From Spirodela intermedia (Eukaryota; Streptophyta; Magnoliopsida; Alismatales; Araceae), in assembly GCA_902729315.2 (NCBI GenBank), contig LR746276.1, positions 577,001-641,000 on the forward strand: a stretch of 64,000 bases of DNA. The letters are read 5' to 3'. Under the pieces are notes generated by a model that was not told where the DNA came from, did no database searches, and saw nothing but the letters and a program-made list of their open reading frames with translations. The translations under genes and the position numbers were made by a program. Shown piece after piece: positions 1 through 12,345 of the stretch (positions within the stretch are counted from its first letter, which is position 1; every line of letters begins with the position of its first letter).

Positions 1-321
1 GGGTTGGGCCCTGGTATGAAGCCCAGTACAGACCCAGTAGGGTTTCGAAAAGCACAAGTCCACTTCGTCGTCTCTGATTAGAGGACCAGAACGGTTTCAA
101 TCGGTCGCTGGTTACTGCACATTACAGCAAGATCAGCGGCCATTAGATCATCTGATCTATAGTTAGGTTAGAGAGAGAAAATAAATGAATCTCTCTCCCT
201 CTCTCTCTTTGAGGACTACGCCAGGCCATATGTCAGCGGGCCCATGAAGTCAACGGATTACTGCGAGCTGCAGTTGAATCGACTACCACAATCTGCATCC
301 CCACTAGGGAGAGAGTAAACG

Positions 322-369
<48 letters not shown>

Positions 370-523
370 GAGAACTCCGTCGGCCCACACAAGGAAGCCC
401 ATTAGCTCTACCGGCCCAGACATCAATTCAAGACCGCACGACCCCGGAGAGGACCACTCAACGCGGCAGCCATGAGATGAGAGCTCGAATTCCAGCTCCA
501 AGAGAGAGAGAGGATCCCGGGTT
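1..523. other. 3' flank of NNF1 with CT microsatellite
   Basis: No gene is supported here. The stretch holds a pure CT run at 324-368, a shorter CT/GA-rich patch near 170-212, and an 18-bp direct repeat (482-499 and 547-564) whose second copy lies in the last NNF1 exon. It probably includes the NNF1 3' untranslated region. Open frames here come from the simple repeats. Confidence 0.6.
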
Positions 524-605
524 TCAGCCATTGAGGAGCTTCTCGTAGCTCGAATTCCAGCTCCTCAGCTACAGCATTCAACAGAAATAAGCTATTAAAG
601 GCCCA

Positions 606-672
<67 letters not shown>

Positions 673-3600
673 ACCTTACTGATAGCGTCGGTGGCGGCGA
701 CAGTGTCATCCCTTGCCTTCCTCAAAGACTCCACCCGGTCCTTGAGGAGCTCGTTCTGCCTCTCAGCCTGAGTATCATCAGAATCCACAAACTGGGTGGT
801 CAGCTCAGTGGCAGTGATGCCTTCCTCTAATGGCCGCAGCCTGAGCCGTAGATTCTTCCAACTAACTTCACACATTATTAATCCACTCATAAATATTTAC
901 CAGAATAATGCAAATTGCGCCGATGAAAATTCAGAATTGCAAAAAACATATTTAGCAAGTATAAAAAATAAAATAAAAATTATCCGGTTAATGCACAGAT
1001 TTTCCTAGAATCAGTAGAAAAAATAATAAATGAATTATTTTCACCAAGATGGAATAAATCAAGTAGGGGCTGGTTCTGACCTTCTCCAAGAGGCATGACA
1101 GGTAACTTATCTCATCCCTTTTAACCTTTGAAAGAGCTTCTTTGACTTCTTCTACATCCAATCTGCAGTCAGAGTCATCGAACTGTAAGTCAACCTTTCC
1201 TAATATTTTGATGGGTGCTATCCCAAAAATAGAAATAAGAAGGCAGAAAAATGAGAAAATCCCATTTGTGTCCATCAAGTAATGTAAATGATCCAATGAT
1301 GATTGCTTCCATGAGAAACAGGGAATCAGGTGAGGTGTTAACAGAGAAAGGTGGGTGACCCTGCCATTGAAAGACTGTTGAGGTCAACTGGGAGTGTCTG
1401 ACTTTCTCCACAGAAGAAGGAGAGCCTCAATGGAATTGATCGTTGACATTACGTAGAGCACTGCTACGGGATGATGCGCTTACACTTGTGCGGGAAGCGT
1501 TTCAAGGCTTTGCTCTTCCACAAGCTGCTCTACTACATCCAGAGTGGCACCCACCTGCTCAGATAAAAACTAAAGATCATGATCACAGACGTAACAACCT
1601 GCAAAGAGATGTGATTACCAGTCTTACGAAGGTTGTAGAAGGGTCTCGAAGGGAAGCATAAAATACTAAATTAGGAGGTTAAATATAAATGTAGAATCCA
1701 TAGATGCATGGGTAGAACTCAGCCATGCATAGAGTGGTTCCAATAGGTCTGGACAAGATCCAAAAATGGGCCCTACAGATGAGCTCAGACGCATGACGAG
1801 CAGGAATAAACAGGAAACCAAAAATGAGGGTTGACCTCTTTTTCTTCACCTAATGCTTTCATTTCATCTCTATCTATGATATGCTGCACCGATCATCTCC
1901 GATAGTCTAATTAGAACCACTCAAAAAAAAAGAAAAAAAAAAAAGAAAACAGAGCTGATTATCCAACTTATACTCTATGTACGGACACTGTCGTTGACTC
2001 TGATGCTGAAGGTCAAAACCCCAAGAACCATGGCCAAAGGCAATCAGGACTATCCACAGATGGTAAACTAAAAACACGAATGAGCTTCAACCATGGATCC
2101 AAGTGAGCCTGTGACATTGGGCAGCAGTGTGCTGGTTTGAATTACAACACATCACCTGTTTAGTGAGCCGGCAATAAAAAGATTATGGGACCAAAGCATC
2201 AGTCCTTCATGCATTGATGAAACGGAGTGTGTAGTACTGTTATCCAGCACAGGATACTAATTTTGATGAAATGGTAGTCCTCTCTAGAGAATGAATTTGG
2301 AAATTTATAGGTATCAAGTACTCCTGTAAAGGGAAAGAATTTGGATTATTAATAAGCCCGGTGATTTGTATAAGGTGTAGGCGGAAATGACAAGCAATTA
2401 ATTTCATTCGAAAACATCAATTTAATAGTATGTCTCAAACAGGTGACAACGAGTAGCATATACGTGCCTGTGTCTCCTGGCATATAGCCTCGAACTCCTC
2501 CTACAAGAACAAAGCAAAAAGCGTTTTTTTTCTTCCGGTGAGAATTAGAACACAAGAAATAGGAAATATGAGCACAATGCACAGGTCAAAAAAAATAAAA
2601 ACGTAAACAAAATAGGGTGAAAATGAGACAGCTGTCAAATTTCCAATGTTTAACAAGAGAAAAACATAGAATATGCATTGGAGGGCCGGACTTGACATTA
2701 ACGAGGTCGGTGAAGCAGCCAAGTTCTAAAAAATGATTAGTGGCAGAGTAATTAAAAAATAGAATAACTACTTAAGCATGCGCTCCTTTTAATGACCTTT
2801 GATGTTAGCCATTGGGTACTCTTACAGGGCTGCGCATTGCCTGTTGGGATAATATGTCATGTTTGGTTCCCATCTGGTAATTCACAAAATGCAGTTGTTT
2901 AAAACCGAGCATTCTACATATACCTGAAGAAGCGCTAGCAAATACTTAATTCAAGTCTTCGCAAACTACATAGAATATTAATCTGGATTCGGTTTTAGAT
3001 GTCCCCAAAAAAAAAAAAACACTTTCCCTAAACATGAGGATTTGGAAGGTCATTGGGATCAATCGCAATAAAGGGCACTCAATAAATGATGATAATTTTC
3101 TTTCATAAAATAACGACCTTTATGGCAAAGAGGAGCCTCATATCTCATACTTTTTATTCAGAAAAAAAATGAAAGGACTGAGCAACCTGATCCTCCATTT
3201 GATAGGACTCAAGTCTGGACAGCAAGTGTCTCAAACACAAGTAAAACGAGTACAAGAACGAGCAGATCAGAAAAGCAAGAAATAGAAAAGTGGCCATGGA
3301 AATATGATGCACTATGTGTCAGGAATTCTAGGACGAATTCTTCAGTTATGCAGAAAACAGTCCATTCTATCTAGTCCATCAGCCTTATCTATAACACGGA
3401 GAAACATTTCAAAGATTGCTAACTTCATGAGGACATGCGTTTCATTTTGAGACTCACTGCATTAGGAAGACGAGCACCATGACATATGGAATCTGATGGA
3501 GTCACAGGTTATGGTATGCTTGAGCAAAAGAGCAGTCATTGTAAGTGGGGCATGTTGTTACTACCTGTAAAATAAGCAACCTAGAGGGAGGAAATGCTTT

Positions 3601-6390
3601 GAGAAGACTACCTAGAGATAGGAAACCGACCAACCTCAGCTGATTTCTGATATTGATGACAGAAGGAGAACATCAGAAGGTTATTACATGAAGATCGTAC
3701 TTAACCTCGAATACAGTTGTTATCTTGGCTACCAGAGAGGTTACTAACTGCAACAGTTATAAATTATCATAACCTTTGTTTGCCAAAGTATGGTTTTCCA
3801 CCGTTGAGCAATTGACTCTCCTACTGCATATATGTATATTCTTATTTATATAGTGCAATGAGACAATATACTGGCTTCCAAACCAATACAGGTGCAATAT
3901 ATGCGACAAAAAACAATCAGTAAATTGTTCATGATGAATAGTCCATTAGTAGCACCAAAACATATGGAACTAAAATCGATTATGTTCCATGGGGAAAGGA
4001 AAAGACCATACCTCAATGTTCTCATGTAAAGATTTGATGACCTGACAGTGTATCACAAAAGCGAGGTACAGCATTAGGAAACCAAATGGTTGACGTGATG
4101 AAGCACAAAAAGTACTGCTTCTCAAATAAGTTTTATAAACATAGAGGAAAAAAAATCAAATTGTAACAATTTTCACTGAATGACATCTAAAAACAGCATT
4201 GCTCCCTATACACCAATTTTATTGTAGCGATAATAAATGAAATCAAAACATCAACATCTCAAGATCAGTGGGAAACAAGTATGAATTCGACATAATGTGG
4301 TCCATAATGTTAATATCTGCAAATCCATATTTAGAATTTTACTTCTGCTTCTTTGAACTGAGATTACTCTTAGATACCAATCTTGAACAACTCTAATTAC
4401 TTCTAGATTTTTTTCTCCTCTATTAATTATTCAGTCTATACCTTTACGTCTGAAGGATATGATAACCCGTTCATAAGACAGTGCAAGCTGGTTATTTCAC
4501 CACACCATGTGTTAGTTCAGATTTCAGGTTGCTCTAAACTTATCCTCTGCTGATAGTTACCCCGAAGTTGATCACATATCTGTGTAGTGGACATGCTCTC
4601 ATTTTGTCCGCAGACTTTCAAAGGTCATAGGTACCATTGGGGAGTTTCTCTCTGGCCCCATGAGATTTAAACTGTGAAGATACACAGGTAAACTTTTTAA
4701 TGCCACTTTCATTAAGGCCCTCCACCTCATGTGTGTATTTGGAGCATGTTGGATCTAATTGTAAAATGTCAAGACCCTAACTTATATGAAAAAACTGCTT
4801 CTAGAGATATGTTTAGAGCACTCTAGTTTTGTGAAGGAGAATCGTTGGTATTACACAAACACCACTACACCATTGGATAAACCCATAACGCCAAAAAAAA
4901 TAAATCCAAGTTGAAGCTTTAAAAGTACACGGAAAATGATAATAGAATCAAATATGTGAGAGACAGGAAAAACATGAATTTGTCAACGGGATCAGGGTTT
5001 AAAAAATAAGCAAACAATTGGGTACCTTCGAAGAAAGTAAAGTTTACGCTCTCTAGCATGGGGTTATGTTGCATATATGTGTAGCTGGAAGAAATAGTGA
5101 ATTCCAGGAAACTTATTATATGGCACCAAATCGTGCATCAACAAGACTAGAATTAAAAGACAGGGACATTACCACAGTCCCCTGCTCCTTTCCTCATTAA
5201 AACTAGATTTTATTTTGTTCAAAGTAACATATGGGAGCCCCAGATTAATGAAATTTTGAGTTTTTCTTCTTTATTAAGAATTCAAGACAGGAAAATATAT
5301 TAACAACGAGAATCCAAGGTAACATTCAGCTTAGTTACCCATATAAAGTCAAAAAAGAAAATTGAAATTCGAGTGAAAGATTTTACCTGAATAAACATGC
5401 CATGGATTTTTTCTTTCTCATGATTGTTGAATGTCGGGAAAGATTTATATACATCCTGCACGTGCATCAAAAAAACCGTAAAAGACCAAGTATTTGATTC
5501 TAGTGTAACAGAAAATCAGTCTTTGATTTAAATTTCATTTATTATGAAGACGAAGAATAGACTTCATTGAGAAACTGAAACTCGTCAAACTGTAAAGTCA
5601 TTACAAAAAATTACAAATCATTATCTAACGTCATAAGAAACATATTTCATCCACCCACAGAGAAATAACAGATGGGTTTAAATATTCATGTATGGCAAAG
5701 TGGCAAAAAATTTGATGATCAACATGATTTGTGTCACTTTCGAAAATGAGGAATATAATATGAATCCCAATTTTTCTAAAGAAGATCTAGATCAAAATAG
5801 TTGGGCGGAGATGGAGAAAGTCCCCTATTAGCTGCGTTACAGCTCCATATCAAACGCACCGATTTCCCTCCGAGTCAATTTTTTCCGTATGCTATTTTAT
5901 TGGGCGGCAACATTTATCTCTATACTTCTCCAGAATCACTTTTTCCCACTCAGTTTTCCCCCTTTTTTGCGACACAATGTGGCGTTCCTTGCTGAAAATT
6001 TGAATCCAAGATGACTAAATTCAAAGAAATTTGAAATTAAATCTTCGCATATGAGTTACGCATACGTCCCAGTTTGATAAAGTGGGGTTTCGAGCTTAGA
6101 TCCAATAATGGTCAATCGCCAGCAGAAAATATCTGAGTTTTCAATCCAACTATCTAAGAAAGGGCTAAATTTTAGGAAAAGCGGACCGACAACTAAGGAT
6201 ATTAAGAACGGGTGTTTAATAAGCACAACATCTTCAGCATTCTAGCATGCAATATCTGAAATCAATAGAGGGCAGCACAGATCACCTCCTTAGAAAAAGC
6301 CGTCAGGAGGGACCGCACCCCCAGTTTGAACGATTTCTTCAGATTGGCGTGCCTCGAGCCCGGCGGCCCATCCCCCCTCGTCTGAACCAT
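524..6390 (-). CDS. NNF1: Kinetochore protein NNF1 (MIS12/MIND complex subunit)
   Basis: The predicted product is about 210 aa and matches what I know of plant NNF1 (Arabidopsis EMB3006), a subunit of the MIS12 complex that links centromeric chromatin to the NDC80 complex. Exons on the minus strand: 6390-6286, 5455-5387, 4041-4012, 2500-2468, 1554-1486, 1182-1081, 854-675, 568-524. All junctions are phase 0. Family marks are the N-terminal RHANLKKSFKLGVRSLL, then FNNHEKEKIHGMFIQVIKSL and EEFEAICQETQVGATLD. The C-terminal half is predicted coiled coil (NELLKDRVESLRKARDD). The ATG at 6390 is the first in frame with this core. The intron after 2468 uses a GC donor. The acceptor at 854 is weak and is the least certain boundary. 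The gene is divergent to SRR1 over about 470 bp. Identity comes from recalled family motifs, not a search. Confidence 0.8.
609..669. repeat. GA microsatellite in last NNF1 intron
   Basis: An uninterrupted GA tract of about 30 units (CT on the transcribed strand) sits between the last two NNF1 exons and ends only 5 bp from the exon at 675. On the sense strand it directly follows the splice donor. Translated, it gives a false poly Leu-Ser run. Confidence 0.95.
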
Positions 6391-6860
6391 CTGACGAAGA
6401 AAACAAACGGAAACCCCGCCCAGTCAGTAGAAGACGGGACGACGTCACCCTTGGTAGGGACACTACATCAACGGGGAGGGTGGCGGAGAAGTAGATCGCG
6501 GCACCTACCGGCAGCGAAAACGGAGCAGAGCTTCCGGCCCTCGGAGAAGAAGTGGTACCAGAGCTTCTCTCCAGCGGTGAGCCATTTAAATTTCCAATCT
6601 GGCGCGTAAACCCTTGCGTGGACCATGGTTAACAGCTCGGGTGGTTAGCGGAGGCGGGCTAAGCCCGGACCCGTTTTCCGGGCTTTGGGCTAAAATAGGG
6701 CCCTAGGCCCACCTCATTCAGATTGGAATATTCCTAAGCGAAAATTCTAGGAAGTTAATTGGGCCCGCTCTATTTGGCCTTCAAGAGAGATATCGCAGAA
6801 TCACTTCGACGAATCGGAAGCGTCTCCAAACGGATTACTTAGTTCTCCGTCCGTATTTGA
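6391..6860. promoter_or_regulatory. Divergent NNF1/SRR1 promoter region
   Basis: About 470 bp separate the two divergent start codons. The half nearer SRR1 holds several GGCCCA/TGGGCC-type words (for example near 6698-6712 and 6760-6768). These resemble plant site II elements, which are bound by TCP factors and common in promoters of growth and organelle genes. No clear TATA box was seen. The regulatory role is inferred from motif and position only. Confidence 0.45.
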
Positions 6861-7814
6861 ATGAAGGTTGGTCCCTTCTTCCGAACCATGGCGGAGAGCA
6901 CGGCGGCGATCCCCCTCCCCGATACCGAAACTAACCCTAGCGCCGCCGGAAGCTGGACCGTCGTCTCATCCCGGCGGCGCCGCCGCCGTCGCGGCGGTGG
7001 GCGGGGAGAGGACGCCGACGACAGCTCTCATCCGTCACCCTCGGAGGCCCCAAATGAAGCCCTAGCGCCCCTCCCGTGGTCGCCTGCCGACGGCGACGAG
7101 GAACCTGCGAGGATCTCCAAGCTCCTCGGGAAGCTCCGCTCCACCATGTCCAGGCTCGAGGCTTCGACATTCTACCGCCGCTTTCTCTCACAGCTCCGCG
7201 ATGAGCCAGAGGTCCGAGATAATCTCCTCAAGATATCTCCGCTGCCGGAGCCGATCCTGATCGTGCTGTACGGCGTTGGAAGCATCGAATCCTACGAGCC
7301 TCCTCGCTTGCAGTTCTCTCTTGCACTGCTCCTGCGACGGGAGATGGGGAGCTCCGCAGATGCCGTCGAGGTGTTCGATCCGGTGCTCTCGGCGGCGGAG
7401 TGTGCGGCGGTGGAGGCCCTCGGATGCAGGGTAGCACGGCTCGACGATCGCGGACGACGGCGTGTGGATCGGCCGACGCTGTTCTACATGCCGCACTGCG
7501 AGGCGGCCCTGTACGACAACCTTCTGGCGGCGAACTGGGGACATCCCTCGTCCCTGAGAAGGATGGTGGTGCTCGGAAACAGCTTCAGGGAGTACGGGAG
7601 GTTCGCGGAGGAGGCATTGGGCGGGAGAGGATCAGTTCACGCGGCGGAGAAAGCAAGGTATGTCTTGCGAGCCAGGGATTTCGTGGAAGAGATCAGCGTT
7701 GCGGCGAATCTGGGATTGGACGAAGGTAACGACTCGATGTTCAGGGCATTCAATGAAACGAGCTGGCATTTCTTCTATCCTGATCGATCTGAGTGGCAGA
7801 AGTCTGAAAGCTAG
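6861..7814 (+). CDS. SRR1: SRR1-domain protein (SENSITIVITY TO RED LIGHT REDUCED 1)
   Basis: A single-exon gene for a 317-aa protein. Plant SRR1 acts in phytochrome B signalling, the circadian clock and flowering time; its biochemical activity is not established. The SRR1 domain covers about residues 120-250 and shows PILIVLYGVGSIESYEPPR, then EVFDPVLSAAECAAVEALGC and TLFYMPHCEAALYDNLLAAN, which are typical conserved blocks. The N-terminal 60 residues are Arg/Gly/Pro-rich and low in complexity, including a run of seven Arg that could act as a basic localisation signal. The ATG at 6861 is the most upstream, but the ATG at 6888 has the better plant context (ACCATGGCG) and would give 308 aa. It is divergent to NNF1. 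Confidence 0.88.
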   Translation: MKVGPFFRTMAESTAAIPLPDTETNPSAAGSWTVVSSRRRRRRRGGGRGEDADDSSHPSPSEAPNEALAPLPWSPADGDEEPARISKLLGKLRSTMSRLEASTFYRRFLSQLRDEPEVRDNLLKISPLPEPILIVLYGVGSIESYEPPRLQFSLALLLRREMGSSADAVEVFDPVLSAAECAAVEALGCRVARLDDRGRRRVDRPTLFYMPHCEAALYDNLLAANWGHPSSLRRMVVLGNSFREYGRFAEEALGGRGSVHAAEKARYVLRARDFVEEISVAANLGLDEGNDSMFRAFNETSWHFFYPDRSEWQKSES

Positions 7815-8024
7815 CAGATTCTTCTAGTAATTCTTTAGAATTCCGAACCAGAGATCCAGAAGATCCTCCTCCGTTCACAACTTCCAAGATCACAGACTGG
7901 ATTCCAGGTTAGATAGTCAAAACTTCAAGATTTCTGGACATCTCTGAAGCAGCTGGTGGAAATTTTGTGGCCCAATCAAGAGTTGGATCATAGATTCTAA
8001 AGAAGGAAATTAAAGAACTTGAAT

Positions 8025-8327
8025 GAAAACTAAATGCACTTTCAAATCCTCATATAGCTCTAACTTAATTATTTTTTTCTCATAAAGTAAGATGAGACAT
8101 TTCCAAAATGTACTCTCTTATGTTTTCCTTCCTTTGTACCTCATATAGATCAGATTTGTCAGGATGGAACTTGTTTCAACTTTATTATTCCTAGTAAATC
8201 TGATCTTTATGAGGTATAAAAGAAAGGGAAGCATAATTGAGTACATTTCAGAAATGTTTCATCTTGCTTGAAAACTAAAAATAATTATGATAGAGTTATT
8301 TGAAGATTTGATCATGTATTTAGTTTT
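8025..8327. repeat. Imperfect inverted repeat (foldback/MITE-like)
   Basis: Two arms of about 130 bp (8025-8157 and 8196-8327) are imperfect reverse complements around a loop of about 38 bp. Matching landmarks are AAAACTAAAT at the outer ends, GATGAGACATTTC against its partner in the middle, and ATCAGATTT at the inner ends. With no coding capacity this fits a foldback element or MITE. No target-site duplication was identified, so the class is open. Confidence 0.75.
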
Positions 8328-9189
8328 AATTTGTTCTCCTTGTATACAATATTTTAGAAATTATTTATGAAGTTATTTGATTTTTTTTAGTTATTATATT
8401 TGCATTAAGGGTGCTTAATTTATCATCAAATTATTTTCATATTTCAAAATTTAAATATATGTCTAATATAATCGAACCAATAAATTGAAGCAATATACTA
8501 CAAAAGTAAGATCTATCGTGGAAATTAATTATTCTAGAATATAAATAAAGTGTGATGAGATTTATGAGGATACCAGATGACCGAAAAAGATAATTTAGTA
8601 TTTAATTAGAGTACACACACACATGTGATAATCATATGTGACAATTATTTGGTATTTTATGTAGAAAATAGGCCATTTTAGGGAAAATTTATTTATCATT
8701 TTATTGTCAATATCTAGTTATCATGCTAAGATGTCACTAAGTTAATAATTATCTTATTATATAAAATATTTATTATTTAAAATTTATTTAAAAAAATGAT
8801 ATGAGCTTTTATTTTGTTGTTCTTTATAAAGTTTAAAGTTATGTTGTTAATATCTTTATAGTATTAATTCTATTCATGTGCTTAATGATATAACCTTTAG
8901 CACATGAAATGAGAATGTTATGATTGCTCTTGGCGTCACAAATCTGAATTTTGTGCTAAGTAATGATTGGCCTACTAATATTGCCCAATTCATTTATCAT
9001 AACTTTAAAACAAATGTAGAAAAGCAGGGTCGATATAATTGCACGAGTCTTATGATCTTGAAATATGCTATTATATGAGACTTTAGGGGCAATATATTTG
9101 AAGAGGTCATGATAATTAATTTATTTTTTTTAATAAATTAAGAAAAAAAATATAAATAATAATAATATTTAAATAAATCTTATCAAGAA

Positions 9190-9330
9190 AAATATGATCT
9201 ATATAAGGTATAAAATAAATAAAAATATAAGATAGTATATTCTAGAAATCTCATATTGCTTGAAAACAAAAAATAAAACATATGTGATGATTTTATCGTA
9301 CATTTAGTTTTAATTTCTCTTCCTACACAA
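9190..9330. repeat. Decayed single arm of the 8025-8327 repeat
   Basis: This stretch matches the right arm of the foldback element in order: the ATGATCT..AGGTATAAA block, a TCTAGAAATCTCAT block, CTTGAAAACAAAAA and TACATTTAGTTTTAATTT. It has many substitutions and indels and no opposing arm was seen, suggesting an older, partly deleted insertion of the same family. Confidence 0.6.
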
Positions 9331-12219
9331 TTTAATTGATTTAAAGTGAACTATATTTGTCAAAGAGACAAATGATCTCTTAATAAGGTTGTCTCATATT
9401 GTGATTAATAAGAATAAATATTGAAACAAAAGAAACTTAAAAGTACACATTTTGATGTAACCTTTGAGGACAATTAAGAAAATACTAAAAAATAATGAAG
9501 TTGTGAGTAGATGACAAGTAAAATAAAAAAAAAGAAGTACGATAAATAATCTACTTTTTTTTTTGTAAACAAGGTGGACATAAAGAAAAGAATTACATCA
9601 AATGTTACATTAATTTGTAAACATGGTGAACACTATTATGTTGAGGAGTTCATTTAATTTATGTACCTTTATACAATTACCGTATATTGTACAATATTAT
9701 TATTTACATGAGTATGTTTATACAAATTTACTATAGTGTCAAAAGTCAATCAATGCTAAAAGATATGCCTATATCAATGATACTAATACAATCAAAGTAG
9801 AGGTAATAATAACATTTAGGTTATCATTAAAGATTGATCACTATTTCAATCTGAATGAGGCATATATTGTATTATCTTTTAGATCTAATTTAATTCATAT
9901 GTTCAATTTAGATAAATATAATATATATTGATGATATATTTAGTCTCTTTCAAAATTTAAATTACGTTGATATAAATTATTTATTAGTTTATGATACCAT
10001 ATTTTTACTTGATGTTATAGTAGGTTTTATGAAATCATAAATATAAATTTAAGAAGCATAAAAAAATAACTAATAAAAATTCTTACTTACTACGGCATAA
10101 AAATATTAGGTCATATATTAAAAATAATAATAGAAAGACATGTTAGATAACATTATTGACTCACTTGATTATAAGAACTTTAATATGTGTGTCATTTGTA
10201 TCTATGGGAAACAAATAAACATAAAGAGATCAAGAATCAATTGAGTTTTAGACATTTTAAAATAAATTTATACACATATTTTCAGATAATTTCCCAATGC
10301 TTCTTGGAAATGTAATATTCATTGAAAATTATGCTTGATATAACTATTAGATTTTCATTTGTGTTCAAGAAAAATATAAAGTTAAAGTTGATAGTTAATT
10401 TAAATATATATATAAATATTAAATTAAATTTGTGGAGAGTATTGCAATAGGTATGATGAATGAAATAAACAACAGCTAAGTTTTTTTAATCTCCTTTAAA
10501 AGTGTGGTATTGACACATAATAAATTGTGTTGAGATCTCTTAGTATAAATGGTGTTATTGAGTGATGAAATAAAAATATTTAAGGATATGCTAATGAATA
10601 TGATTTGTTAATCTAATTTAGTAGAAAACATCTAAGAATAAGTATTAAAAACTCCATCTTATCTACTAAATGATATTCTAACTGAAATAATTATCAAAAT
10701 CCTTTATGAGTTCTTGGTATATACAAAATTAAATTTAAACTATTTGCACATTTAAGGTCATCTTATAGAGTCAACACCTCACATGCACATCTTATTTTTT
10801 GATTTTAATAGACTCAAGTATTACTTTTTTTTACTTACTTTATTATTTTTCTTCTTAAGTCAACAAGATTTTTAATCTTCATCGAGTGATATCATAAGAA
10901 TGAAATTAATATTGGATAGATATACTAATAATGTAAACCTAAAATTATAAAAAGAATAACAAAATAGAAACTCACATTAGTTTATAATAAAATATAATTA
11001 TAAATAATAGTACATTTCATCACAAGGTTTCTTTCTAATACAATATTAATACTTTATTTTTGGACAACAATATTAATCATGACTGATATGTTGGTATGAT
11101 AAATAAATATTAAGAAAAATATTGTATCAAATAATAAGTATTTCTTTGGTCCAACCTATTATCCACATAACATATCAAATAATTGTCATAGTTATTATCA
11201 CGAGTATATATGAAATTATCATGTATTTATTCATCACATAGATCAAACACAATCATCTTAATATTCAAGAATAATTAATAATTGATAGTATGTTGTGTCA
11301 ATCAATTCATTCTAGAATATTAGAAGTGTACTAATGTAACCTTGGTCCACATGGTTTATGTGACCTTAGTGCCCATATGTGGCATCTAGTGACATCTCCA
11401 AAACCATGTAACTTGCCACATCAGATGGCTTTCAGCACCCATGCCCATCAGACGTCTAATACTTGTCTAAGTTTTTCACGATGGTGTGCATATGAGTTAC
11501 TCCTACTCTAATGCATCATACATGATATCTAGATGAACATAATATCATGACTAATATGTCATTATCTAAACTACTATTCACAAACATGCTATGATAATGC
11601 TTGAAAGAGATTAAAGATTTAGTGTTGAGTTATAAAGAACAATAAAGAAGCAAAACATATTTGAGTTAATTAGGATCTCAAAGCCCAATATGGCCCATAT
11701 GATTAGTCAATCCTCACTGTGACTTCAACCCTTGGGAAAAGAAAATGCTCCAAGAGAATGATTCTCTCACTGTGTGACCCAAGTACCATGTCCTATTAAA
11801 TAGGCAAGAGGTGATAATCACTTATTTATCTTTTTCTAATTTTTCTGATCATAAAATTATATATCGACTTTGTCTCTACACATATACTGATATTTAACTA
11901 ATTTATTTTATTACGTCACTTGACTTAAAATCCAGTTTTCTCACCGTATGTGTTAGTTACCGCTCGCTCTTGCATTCATTCCATTCTTGCGTGAGTTGAG
12001 AGATCGATGCGGTGACGGGATACCATCTGCCGCGAACACCGGCTCCGTCAACCGTTGGCGAGAGTGAGTTATCGGTGGGGCCCACTAGTTCGGTTATGGC
12101 AGCCCTTTCCACCGTCCACGTACCCCCCCTATCTCCTCTCCCCCTAGGCATCTGTAGCTGCCAGGTTTTAAGCTCGCTCCTCTGCTGCTGCTTCCCGCTC
12201 GAAGTGGCACTCTGAGAGA

Positions 12220-12222
<3 letters not shown>

Positions 12223-12261
<39 letters not shown>
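12223..12261. repeat. GA microsatellite in leader of first HGL1 copy
   Basis: A GA run of about 39 bp lies 85 bp upstream of the start codon of the first HGL1 gene. A shorter GA run lies at the equivalent place before the second copy (24359-24379), so the tract probably predates the duplication. GAGA tracts in plant leaders can bind BPC factors; that role is not shown here. Confidence 0.9.
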
Positions 12262-12263
<2 letters not shown>

Positions 12264-12345
12264 AGATTCTGTTTTCCTCGGGAAGTTAAAGTGTTGGTGC
12301 TGTGCATTTTAATAGTCTGATCCGACACCAACAACGTAGGCGACA

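Larger units (their letters stand above)
7815..12345. other. AT-rich gene-free spacer
   Basis: About 4.5 kb without a supported gene. From about 8040 to 11940 the sequence is very AT-rich with no long frame and no transposase or reverse-transcriptase motif. It holds a foldback repeat (8025-8327) and a decayed copy of one arm (9190-9330). The last 400 bp become GC-richer, carry a GA tract at 12223-12261, and probably form the promoter and 5' untranslated region of the first HGL1 gene. Confidence 0.7.

Noticed and set aside
423-890. Minus-strand frame with a long Leu-Ser run
   Set aside because: It reads through two NNF1 exons and the GA microsatellite between them. Splicing removes the run.
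1443-1661. Plus-strand frame of 72 aa
   Set aside because: The opposite strand encodes the NNF1 exon VGATLDVVEQLVEEQSLE, which has clear family identity.
6247-6609. Plus-strand frame of 120 aa upstream of SRR1
   Set aside because: It is the antisense of NNF1 exon 1 plus promoter sequence, with no domain.
11330-11950. Possible LTR fragment at the end of the AT-rich spacer
   Set aside because: Some words looked LTR-like, but there are no paired repeats, primer-binding site or polyprotein motifs.
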